NCBI RefSeq assembly: GCF_900141805.1
Contig: NZ_FQYN01000001.1
Span: forward strand, 372,001 to 436,000
Source of the DNA: Hymenobacter daecheongensis DSM 21074
GTDB lineage: Bacteria; Bacteroidota; Bacteroidia; Cytophagales; Hymenobacteraceae
Direction of reading: 5' to 3'
Length of the DNA stretch: 64,000 nucleotides
This document shows positions 34,557-42,632 of the stretch, one piece after another. Under the pieces are notes generated by a model. It did not search any database, was not told the origin of the DNA, and was given only the letters and a program-made list of their open reading frames with translations. The translations under genes were made by a program, and so were the position numbers. Position 1 is the stretch's first letter. Each line of letters begins with the position of its first letter.

Positions 34557-37052
34557 CTAGAACGGATAGCCGATGGCAATATTAAACACCGGCGTACGGC
34601 TGCGGGCGCTGCCGTCGGCGTTGGTGGTGCGGCCGTCGGGGAAGCGCATGGGCACGGCGGCGTCGAAGCGGATGACGAAGAACTGCACATCGATGCGGAT
34701 GCCGGCGCCGGCCCCCACGGCCATTTGGTTGAGGAAGGTGCCGGGGTTGAACTTGCCGCCGAGGCGCTTGGGGTCTTCGTTCACGAGCCAGATATTGCCC
34801 GCATCCACGAACAAAGCCCCTTTCACGTACGGGAACAGGTCCTGGCGGTATTCGGCGTTGGCTTCCAGACGCAGGTCGCCCACCTGGTCGTAGAAATTGG
34901 TGGCTTCCTGGCGGGCGGTGGTGGGCGTGTAGGTGCCGGGGCCGATGCCGCGGGCCCGGAACGCCCGCACGCTGTTGGGGCCGCCAATGCCGTACTGCTT
35001 CAGGTAGGGCAGCACGTTGGAGTTCAGATACGGCAAGCCGGCCCCGATGAGCAGGCGCGTGGCCAGCTTGTTGCCGCTGCTGGGGTTGGCACTGGTGCGG
35101 AAGTAGTTGCGCAGCTCCAGATCGACTTTAGTGTACTGCGAAAACTGCTGATTAAGTACTGTGTAGGCCTGGGTCTTGTCCTCGTTGGTCACCTTGGGCT
35201 GGCCGGTGAGGCTGTTGAGCAGGTAGGCTACATTGCCCGAAACCTCCACGCCCCCACTGAAATAGAGCTGGTTGCGGCGCTGCTCCAGGGCCTGCTGGTT
35301 GTAGGTGTAGCGGTAGCTGCTGCCCAGAATAAACTGCTGGCGGAAGCTGTTGGCCAGGAAGGCATTGCTGTCGAGCAGGGCCTGAAACCGGTCGGAAACG
35401 GTGCCCAGGCGGATGTACTGCAGATCGACGGGGCGCAGCTCCTGCTCGTTGGTCACCTTGGTTTTCCAGGTGTAGCCGTAGCTCAGGTTGAATACATCTT
35501 CCTGAAAAGCCTCCAGCCGCTGCACGTATTTATAGCCCACCCCGAAGGTGGTGCGGGGCTGGAAGTCGGAGTTGCGCAGCCGGATATCGAGGGGCGGCGT
35601 GATGAGGCGGGGCACCACCAGTTGGGCATCGGCCCCCAGCTCATACGAGGTCAGGCCAATGGTATTGGCGTTGGCTTTGGTCTGATTCTCAAACGAGCCC
35701 GTCACGTTCACCAGCAGCTGCTCGGCCCCGCGCAGGGCCGAGCGGTTGCGGAACTGCACCCGGAAGCCCGGCCCCACAAAGCCGTTGGACTTGCTAACCA
35801 GCAGCACTTCGGCCCGCAGGCTCTTCTTGGGCACCTGCGTCATGCGCACGGTGCTGGCCAGGTGGCCGAAGCCGGCCGAGTCGGGCTGGGTGCGGTCGGG
35901 GCGGAAGCGGATATCCACGAACTTGAACGTGCCCAGACTCATCAGACGGCTCAGGGTCTGGTCGGAGCGGCGGCGGCGGTACACGCTGTCGGGGTAGAGA
36001 AAGGTGGCGTTGGTGATGGCCCGGGCCCGGAACACCTTCTCATCGGGATAGTAGCGGTAGCCGCGGTACATAATAGGCCGCTCGTTCAGCGTCGTATCCG
36101 ACAAAGAATAGCCCGTGTTTAGGGTGATGCGACTGAGCACGTAGGGCTTGGCCGCCCGGCGCGGAATCGAGCTTTTCACCCGCAAATACACATTGGCCTG
36201 GTTGTCGAGAGTGCTATCGACCTCGAAGAGCAGGTAGTCGGGCGAGAAGTAGTAGTAGCCCTGGTTCTTCAGCTCCCCATCGATGCGGGTGCGCTCATTC
36301 ACGAAGGTTTGCAGGTTGTAGGGCTCGCCCACTTTGAGCAGCGAGCCTGGCAGCGTGGCCCGGATGGCCTGCGTCAGCAGCGTGTCGCCCTCGGGGAAAT
36401 GGATTTCCTTGATCAGGTAGGGCTTGCCTACTTTCGCGGTGTAGTCGATAGTGGCGGCGCGGCCCTTCACCTGCACGCGGCTGCCTACACTGGGCCCGAA
36501 GTAGCCGCGGTTGTTGAGGCGGTTCACCATCAGCTTCTTCACCTTCTGGGTATCGACCTGGCTGAGCAGCACGGGTTTTTCGCCGTACTTATCGGCCAGC
36601 CAGTGGCCTAGCCCGCGGGTTTTGCCTTTACCCAGATTCCAGAAATACAGCTTGGGCCGCTGCCCCAGAAACGACGTGTTGGGCTTGGGCGTGATTACGC
36701 TTTCCAGCTCCGTAGTCAGGGCCGCCTCGTCCGGCACCGGATGCGCCGACTGCACTTTCACCGTGCTGCCGGTATAGAGCTTCGCGCCTTCGGGAATGAA
36801 TTTCGTGCCCGAGCAGCCTGCCACCAGCAGCCCGACCAGGATGGTCAGCGCCCGCGTAACCCCTCCCCCGGCCCCTCCCCAAAAGGGAGGGGTGCCAGAC
36901 GTAACCCCTGCCCCAACCCCTCCCCAAAAGGGAGGGGAGCCGGACGTGGGCTTTGAAATGGATAAGCCTGACGCAAGCTCCGTCAGGCTCCCCTCCCTTT
37001 TGGGGAGGGGCCGGGGGAGGGGTTGCGCGGCAGCGAAGAAGGGCAAGAGCAT
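34557..37052 (-). CDS. TamL-type BamA/TamA family outer membrane lipoprotein
   Basis: 831 residues. Omp85-type: POTRA-like region (about 80-420; IPEGAKLYTGSTVKVQ, VKKLMVNRLNNRGYFGPSV, KPYLIKEIHFPEGDTLL, YYYFSPDYLLFEVDST) and a C-terminal 16-strand barrel ending in a terminal Phe (VFNIAIGYPF), with IGGPNSVRAFRARGIGPGTY as the VRGF/Y-like lock motif. It should insert outer membrane proteins or lipids together with TamB, encoded just upstream (28 nt gap). A lipobox LVAGC places Cys at residue 80, not about 20, because repeat sequence (36857-37024) is inserted in frame between the ATG at 37052 and the hydrophobic signal core. No other ATG precedes the lipobox. Confidence 0.9.
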   Translation of the reverse strand: MLLPFFAAAQPLPRPLPKREGSLTELASGLSISKPTSGSPPFWGGVGAGVTSGTPPFWGGAGGGVTRALTILVGLLVAGCSGTKFIPEGAKLYTGSTVKVQSAHPVPDEAALTTELESVITPKPNTSFLGQRPKLYFWNLGKGKTRGLGHWLADKYGEKPVLLSQVDTQKVKKLMVNRLNNRGYFGPSVGSRVQVKGRAATIDYTAKVGKPYLIKEIHFPEGDTLLTQAIRATLPGSLLKVGEPYNLQTFVNERTRIDGELKNQGYYYFSPDYLLFEVDSTLDNQANVYLRVKSSIPRRAAKPYVLSRITLNTGYSLSDTTLNERPIMYRGYRYYPDEKVFRARAITNATFLYPDSVYRRRRSDQTLSRLMSLGTFKFVDIRFRPDRTQPDSAGFGHLASTVRMTQVPKKSLRAEVLLVSKSNGFVGPGFRVQFRNRSALRGAEQLLVNVTGSFENQTKANANTIGLTSYELGADAQLVVPRLITPPLDIRLRNSDFQPRTTFGVGYKYVQRLEAFQEDVFNLSYGYTWKTKVTNEQELRPVDLQYIRLGTVSDRFQALLDSNAFLANSFRQQFILGSSYRYTYNQQALEQRRNQLYFSGGVEVSGNVAYLLNSLTGQPKVTNEDKTQAYTVLNQQFSQYTKVDLELRNYFRTSANPSSGNKLATRLLIGAGLPYLNSNVLPYLKQYGIGGPNSVRAFRARGIGPGTYTPTTARQEATNFYDQVGDLRLEANAEYRQDLFPYVKGALFVDAGNIWLVNEDPKRLGGKFNPGTFLNQMAVGAGAGIRIDVQFFVIRFDAAVPMRFPDGRTTNADGSARSRTPVFNIAIGYPF
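36857..37024. repeat. palindromic repeat inside the tamL signal region
   Basis: Two tandem left arms (36857-36900 and 36902-36945, TAACCCCTCCCCCGGCCCCT type with AAAAGGGAGGGG) face one right arm (about 36985-37024, CCCCTCCCTTTTGGGGAGGG and on). Same family as the metH insert. It is translated on the minus strand as [11 protein letters not shown] ... PPFWGGVGAGV ... [11 protein letters not shown]. Confidence 0.9.
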
Positions 37053-37080
37053 AATGCTGACTGGATAACGAAGGAAAAAT

Positions 37081-40000
37081 CTAGCGGCTGGTGGCGGGCC
37101 GGGGGGCGCGGGCCGAGTCGCGGCGGGCTACGGGCGGGGCGGCTACCTGGGTCGAGTCGCGCTCGGCTTTGCGTTCCTGGCGGCGGCGGCGCTGTTCCAG
37201 CTTCACCTCCTGCTTCACCTCTTTGTCGATGCCTTTGAACAGCTCAGCCAGGGTGCGGTAGTCGCGCTGGAAGATGAGCGAGGCCCCGGTGCGCACAAAC
37301 TGGCCGTCGATGTCGCCGTAGGCATTGTTGCGGAAGGCCCGCAGGCGAATACGGCCGTTGGCCAGCACGTTGTACTCAATGCTCACGTCGCCGGCGAAGG
37401 CACTCAGGCCGCCCTCGTTCTGGCCCTGCGAGGTCTGGTTGCCGCCGCCCAGCGGCACGTCGGTGCCCAGACGCACGGTCAGGCGGTTGTTGAACAGCTG
37501 GCGGCGCACGGCCACGTTCAGGTCGGTGCGGGTCTGCTCGCCGCCGGAGGAGTAGTCGGCGTAGGAGTTCACGCCCAGCTCCACGCCCAGGTTAGAAAGG
37601 TAGGAGCCGGTGAGGTTGTTGAGCTGCTGGGTGAGCACCTGGCTGGCCGAGCCGCGCAATTGGTTGGCCACGAAGTTGCCGCTGCTGCTCTGGAAGGGGT
37701 CCTGGGCCAGGAAGCGGTTCAGCACGATCAGCGAGAACACCTGCTTGTTCAGCTCCGTCACCTCGCCGGGCTGGCGCAGCTGGGCCAGCCGCGCCTCAAT
37801 GGGGCCGCGCAACTCGCTGCGGGCCTCCTCGGGCAGCTTGATATCGAAGCCAATAACGGGCTTGAGCAGCTCGCCAGTCACGTTCAGAAATACCTGAAAC
37901 GGCAGCTGGTTGCGGCCCACCGCCTTCAGCGTTTCCTCTTCCAGGCCCTGGGCCGCCAGCAGCTCGGCCGGCGGCGCCTTCACGTTATAAATGGCCGCTA
38001 CGTTGAGCTGGGCATTGTACGGGTCGCCGCTCCACAGAATGTAGCTGCCCGGGGCAATATCGAATTCACGCGAGGCCAGCCCGTAGAGCGACATGGCATA
38101 CTTGCCCTGCGTCACCTCCAGACGGCCGTTGAGCGTGATGTTGCCGGTGGGGTCGATAACGGTGTTGAGCGTGCCCGAGGCCCGCACCTTGAGGTTGTCG
38201 CCCGAAACCGGGTCGATGATGAGGGTGAAGGGCGCGTTGTCGTTCACCGTCACCACGGCCCGGATGTCGTAGCCTGGCGCAGCCTCGGCCGAGTCGATTT
38301 TCACGGTGCGGGCCAGCATACTGTCCAGCGGCGCACTCTTGTCCACGAACTTCACGATGCCTTCGCGCTCTACCAGGCCGGCCTCGTCGTTGGGCACGGC
38401 CACTTTCAGGTCCGAGCCCTCGGCCACTTCAGCGGTGGTGCGCACCACGGGCAGCGTGAGCGTGCCGGTAATGCGCGAGTCGGAATCGACAACCAGCTTG
38501 CCCCAGAACAGCGGGTTATCCTGCTGGTTGCTCTGCACGGCCAGGAACTTGTCGGTGGTGGCTTCCAGGTCGAAGCGGAAATCATCGACGTAATTTTTGG
38601 TGCGAATCAGCCCGTTCACCACGGCCTTGTTGCCCACCGAGTCCAGCACCGTGAAATCATCGAACGCCAGGCCCTGCTCATTGAAGGTAATGGGCTGACT
38701 AACCAGCCGGTATGGCGCGCCGAGCTGGGTGAGCGTGAAGCCGGCATCGGGCGTGGTCGTGACCACACCGCGCACCTGGGGCCGGGCCACGGTGCCCGTC
38801 ACGGCCAGGTTGCCGCTGATGCCGCCGAGCATTTCGCGCAGCTGCCCGGCCGAGAAAGGCTCGATGGTTTTCAGGTCGAACTTGTTCACCGTCACGGCAA
38901 ACTGGATGGGGCTGGGCGGCGTGGCCAGGTAGTAGCCCACGGCCCGCACGTCGGTGCCGGTGGCGTTGGTCAGGCGGGCATCCACGTTGTAGCGGTTCGG
39001 CACCGGGTTGGTGGCTTTCAGGCTGATGTCGCCGATGGCCGACTTATTATAAGCAAAGCTGGTCAGCGTCAGGTCGGCCGTGAAAGCCTGCTTCGGCTTG
39101 CCGATGCTGTAAGCCACGGCCTGCCCGTTGAGCGTGCCCGCCACCAGCGAGTCAGCCATGCCCGCCGACTTGGCCAGGGCGTTGATATCGAAGTTGGAGA
39201 TGGTAGCCTGCAACGGATACTGCGCCCCCGGCAGCGTCTGGAGCGCCAGCGCCTGGCTGCCCTGGCTCAGCCGCACATTCTGAGCAAATATGGCCCCGGT
39301 AGCCGTGGTGTAGCGCAGCTCGTTGCCGGGCGCCACGGTCCACTTTTGGTTGTCCAGCACCAGATCCGGCCCGAAGCTGAAGGCATACGACTTGCCTTGG
39401 TTCAGCACCTGCAGCACCCCGGCCAGATTCAGCTTCTGCACGCTGTCCGACTCGGCAATGCGCAGGTTCGTCCCGATCTTATTGTTGGCAATGCTGCCCG
39501 TCAGGCTCGGGTTCGGCAGGCGCAGGGTAGTGTCCTGCCGGGCTTGGCGCAGGCGCAGCGCGTAGTCTAGCTTCTGCGGGTCCGATTTCACGCTCAGCCG
39601 CAGCGAGTCCAGCGTGTAGGCCTCGTACTTTATCAGCGGAATGCGGCTGTCTACGGTCAGGTTGGCGGCGCGGCTGTCGTAGCTGCCCGTCAGCTTGAAA
39701 GGCGAAATCTGCTTGAGGCCCGGCACCAGCTGGGTAGCAATTTTCGGGTTTTTCAGGTTCGTTTCGAACGTAAACTGCCGATACGCGGCCGAGGGCTGGT
39801 ACCGCACGCCGGGCAGGTCGAAATACCGGTCGATGTGGCGCTGCAGTTCCAGGGCAATATCGCCCAGGCGGGTGTTGCCGCGCAGCTTGGCATCCAGCAC
39901 GTTGGAGGCAAAATCCACCTCCGTGCGACCCGGCCGTTGCACGATGCGTCCGGTCACCGAGTCCAGCGCAAACGGCTGATTGTTCTTCACAATCACGATG

Positions 40001-42396
40001 CGGCGACCGGCAAACGTGCCGTTCAGCGAGTTCAGGTCCGAGCCGCTGATGTTGGCCCGCAAGTCGCCCTGAATGCGCAGGTCGCCGCCGGTGTAGAAGC
40101 CCAGCGCCGTGAGATTGGCCCCGCGCAGGTTCAGGCGGTCCACGGTGTAGGTCGGGTTCTTGGCGTCGCGCAGGTTCACCGTTGCCAGCAGGTCTAGGTT
40201 CAGGTTTGGATCCGATTTGCTCCGGGCATCCACCTTATACAGCTGCCGGTCGATGCCCACGTTGGCCACAATGCCGCGGTAGTTGTACCCGTTGTAGCGG
40301 GCGCTCTGTACGTTGGCCACCAATCGGCCGCGCATGGCTTCCGGGGCCAGCCCGCGGGCCTGCAGCCGGCCGGTAGCCGTGATTTTGCCGATGGTCGGGT
40401 CGCGCAGGAACTTGCCCACGTCGAGGCCCCGGGTGCTGAAGGTGGCCGTAATCGGCTCCTGCCCCTTCGGCCCCGCGCCCATGTTCACCTTGGCCGTGGC
40501 GTTGCCGAAGGAAGTGGTGGCCCGCAGGTTGGCATCGAATACCTGGGCCGTCGGCCGGCCCCGGAACGTCCCCGCCACGCTCATCCGCTCGGGCAGGCGG
40601 TACGCTTTCGGAATCGTGCCCTTCGGCAGCACGCTGTTCAGGTCGGCAGCGGTGGTCGTAAACTGCCGGATGTTCAGATCGGCAAACAGTCGGCGGTCGG
40701 TTTCGGGCAGGCCCTGAATCCGGCCATCAGCCCGCAGAATGGTGTTGCGGAAGCCCACGAATTCCAGATTCTTCACCCGGAAGTCACCCACGCGCCCGCT
40801 CACCAGCCCGCTAATCAGCACCGACTGATTAGGCCCGGTGTTGAACGGCGGCGTGCCAGCCAGATCGGGGGCCAGGTACAGAATGTCGCGGAAGCCCAGG
40901 CGCACGTCGCGCAGGTCGCCCTCAATACCCAGGTTGGGCAGCTGCTTCACGTCGGCCAGCGCGTCGAGGCTCTTGTAGCGCATGGCCAGCGTGCGGCGGA
41001 TGCGGGTGTGGGGCGTAATCAGGTCGAGGCCGTCGAGGCGGGTCTGCACCGAGTCGAACACCACGTCGGCCTTCGCGCTTTCCACCTGGAAGCCGCTTTT
41101 TTCCTTGCCCGCCAGGTTCAGAATGCGGCCCGTAGTGCGGTTTTCGGAGTAAAACAGATTCTCCGTATTCAGCACCAGATCCGTGAATTTCAGGTGGTTG
41201 TAGTCCATGGCAGGCAGGCGGGTGCGCTGCTTCGGCTCGTCGAAGTTGTCGAAGGCCACGTCCACGCCGCTGATGTCGGACTTTTTGAGCGTGACCACCC
41301 AGCTGGTGGCCTGGCCGGTAGCTTTTTCCACCGATTCGTTCAGGTCGCGCACGGCCTCGGCGGGGTTCAGCACGCGCTGCTCCACGGGCACATTCTCGTT
41401 CTGGGCGTAGGCGAAGGACGTGTTGCGCAGCTTGAGCTGGTCGAGGTCGATGCGGGAATGAATCAGGTCGATGTTGTCGGCCGTAGCCTCAGCCTCACCA
41501 ATGCGGGTGCTCACGAACTGGGCCGCCACCTGGTTACGGTAGGTCAGGCTCACGTTGTTCAGCGTCGCCTTGTTCAACCCGAAAGTGGTCGTGAGCGGCT
41601 CGGAAGGCGTGTCCGGCGGCACCTTGGTTTGCACGATGCCGATGCTGGTGTTCTGCAGCGCGGCGCTGTTGACGCGGTAGATGGACTTGTCCACGTCCAC
41701 CTCGTCCATTGTCACGGCCAGGTCGCCCACTTTGGTCCGTATATCGTTGCCGTCCACCTGGTCCTGGTAGGTCAGGAAGATGTTGGACAGGTGCAGGTCG
41801 CCGATGTTGTATTTGAAGCCGCCGGTAGTATCTACGGGCGCGGCCGGGTCGGTGGGCGTGGTGAAGGCCTCGGTGATGAAGTCGTAGTTCGACACGCTGT
41901 CGGGCAGAGTGCGCGTGATGGCCAGCCGGCCGTCGTTCAGCTCCAGGCTTTTCAGGTTGATTTCTGACTTAGCCAGCGCCCACAAGTCCAGATTCACGCC
42001 CAAGTGGCCCACCGAGAGCAGCGTATCGCGCTGCTGGTCTTCCACATACACATTATCCAGGGAAATGGCATTGCGAAAATCCGTGCGAAATTTCCCGATG
42101 CGCACTTCGGTGCCGAGCTTGCCGCGCAGGTACTTTTCGGCTTGGCGGGCAGCAAAATCCTGGGTGGCGGGAAACTGCAGGGCCACGACCACCGCTACTA
42201 CGAGCAGCAGCACAAAGGCCAGCAAGCCCAGAATGACGTAGAGGGCGCGGCGAAGGAAGGGAGATAGGGAGTTGATAACGGGAAGAGTAGGGTCCGTTTG
42301 CCCAAACGCAGGAACGCCCTGGCGGGTTGGCCCGCCGGCCTCCTCAAAGCGCGCCTGAACCCTGGCGCGGGGCTCCGCCCCGTGCCAGCCTCTCAC
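37081..42396 (-). CDS. tamB: TamB-domain translocation and assembly module protein
   Basis: 1771 residues. One N-terminal membrane helix (ALYVILGLLAFVLLLVVAVV, about residues 52-72) is followed by a very long beta-rich AsmA/TamB body and a C-terminal DUF490 region (YDIRAVVTVNDNAPFTLIID, GNITLNGRLEVTQGKYAMSL, ILWSGDPYNAQLNVAAIYNV, FLAQDPFQSSSGNFVANQL). It forms a hydrophobic groove spanning the periplasm that works with the TamL barrel in outer membrane biogenesis or lipid transport. The only possible start codon is GTG at 42396, which lies in a GC-rich repeat. The first about 40 residues are repeat-coded or spacer-like, so the true start is uncertain. The C-terminal tail is highly charged. 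Confidence 0.9.
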   Translation of the reverse strand: MRGWHGAEPRARVQARFEEAGGPTRQGVPAFGQTDPTLPVINSLSPFLRRALYVILGLLAFVLLLVVAVVVALQFPATQDFAARQAEKYLRGKLGTEVRIGKFRTDFRNAISLDNVYVEDQQRDTLLSVGHLGVNLDLWALAKSEINLKSLELNDGRLAITRTLPDSVSNYDFITEAFTTPTDPAAPVDTTGGFKYNIGDLHLSNIFLTYQDQVDGNDIRTKVGDLAVTMDEVDVDKSIYRVNSAALQNTSIGIVQTKVPPDTPSEPLTTTFGLNKATLNNVSLTYRNQVAAQFVSTRIGEAEATADNIDLIHSRIDLDQLKLRNTSFAYAQNENVPVEQRVLNPAEAVRDLNESVEKATGQATSWVVTLKKSDISGVDVAFDNFDEPKQRTRLPAMDYNHLKFTDLVLNTENLFYSENRTTGRILNLAGKEKSGFQVESAKADVVFDSVQTRLDGLDLITPHTRIRRTLAMRYKSLDALADVKQLPNLGIEGDLRDVRLGFRDILYLAPDLAGTPPFNTGPNQSVLISGLVSGRVGDFRVKNLEFVGFRNTILRADGRIQGLPETDRRLFADLNIRQFTTTAADLNSVLPKGTIPKAYRLPERMSVAGTFRGRPTAQVFDANLRATTSFGNATAKVNMGAGPKGQEPITATFSTRGLDVGKFLRDPTIGKITATGRLQARGLAPEAMRGRLVANVQSARYNGYNYRGIVANVGIDRQLYKVDARSKSDPNLNLDLLATVNLRDAKNPTYTVDRLNLRGANLTALGFYTGGDLRIQGDLRANISGSDLNSLNGTFAGRRIVIVKNNQPFALDSVTGRIVQRPGRTEVDFASNVLDAKLRGNTRLGDIALELQRHIDRYFDLPGVRYQPSAAYRQFTFETNLKNPKIATQLVPGLKQISPFKLTGSYDSRAANLTVDSRIPLIKYEAYTLDSLRLSVKSDPQKLDYALRLRQARQDTTLRLPNPSLTGSIANNKIGTNLRIAESDSVQKLNLAGVLQVLNQGKSYAFSFGPDLVLDNQKWTVAPGNELRYTTATGAIFAQNVRLSQGSQALALQTLPGAQYPLQATISNFDINALAKSAGMADSLVAGTLNGQAVAYSIGKPKQAFTADLTLTSFAYNKSAIGDISLKATNPVPNRYNVDARLTNATGTDVRAVGYYLATPPSPIQFAVTVNKFDLKTIEPFSAGQLREMLGGISGNLAVTGTVARPQVRGVVTTTPDAGFTLTQLGAPYRLVSQPITFNEQGLAFDDFTVLDSVGNKAVVNGLIRTKNYVDDFRFDLEATTDKFLAVQSNQQDNPLFWGKLVVDSDSRITGTLTLPVVRTTAEVAEGSDLKVAVPNDEAGLVEREGIVKFVDKSAPLDSMLARTVKIDSAEAAPGYDIRAVVTVNDNAPFTLIIDPVSGDNLKVRASGTLNTVIDPTGNITLNGRLEVTQGKYAMSLYGLASREFDIAPGSYILWSGDPYNAQLNVAAIYNVKAPPAELLAAQGLEEETLKAVGRNQLPFQVFLNVTGELLKPVIGFDIKLPEEARSELRGPIEARLAQLRQPGEVTELNKQVFSLIVLNRFLAQDPFQSSSGNFVANQLRGSASQVLTQQLNNLTGSYLSNLGVELGVNSYADYSSGGEQTRTDLNVAVRRQLFNNRLTVRLGTDVPLGGGNQTSQGQNEGGLSAFAGDVSIEYNVLANGRIRLRAFRNNAYGDIDGQFVRTGASLIFQRDYRTLAELFKGIDKEVKQEVKLEQRRRRQERKAERDSTQVAAPPVARRDSARAPRPATSR

Positions 42397-42516
42397 CGGC
42401 CCCCGGCCGGAATCGTTGAATGACGCTTGTACGAAACGGCCCTATCGGCGCGGCAGATTCCAGCCGGCGGCCGGCGAAGCCGGGACGCACAGCAGCGTCC
42501 CGCGCCAGCGGTTCAG
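42355..42516. repeat. GC-rich inverted repeat at the tamB 5' end
   Basis: CTGAACCCTGGCGCGGGGCT (from 42355) is nearly the reverse complement of the stretch ending at 42516 (CGTCCCGCGCCAGCGGTTCAG). The left part also contains its own hairpin (GCGCGGGGC / GCCCCGTGC). It occupies the divergent tamB-malQ spacer and includes the GTG start of tamB. Confidence 0.75.
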
Positions 42517-42632
42517 CTCCCTTTCGGCCCCGGATTAGTTGCGTTAAATATTTCCATCTTCACCCCGCCGCGCCCACCCGGATTCCCCCGATACTCTAGT
42601 ATCTTTCGCCTCCAATTCGATTTTCATTCCCT

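Noticed and set aside
34557..37052. tamL as a pseudogene because of the repeat at its 5' end.
   Set aside because: The frame is fully open from ATG to the terminal Phe and all domains are intact; the repeat keeps the frame.
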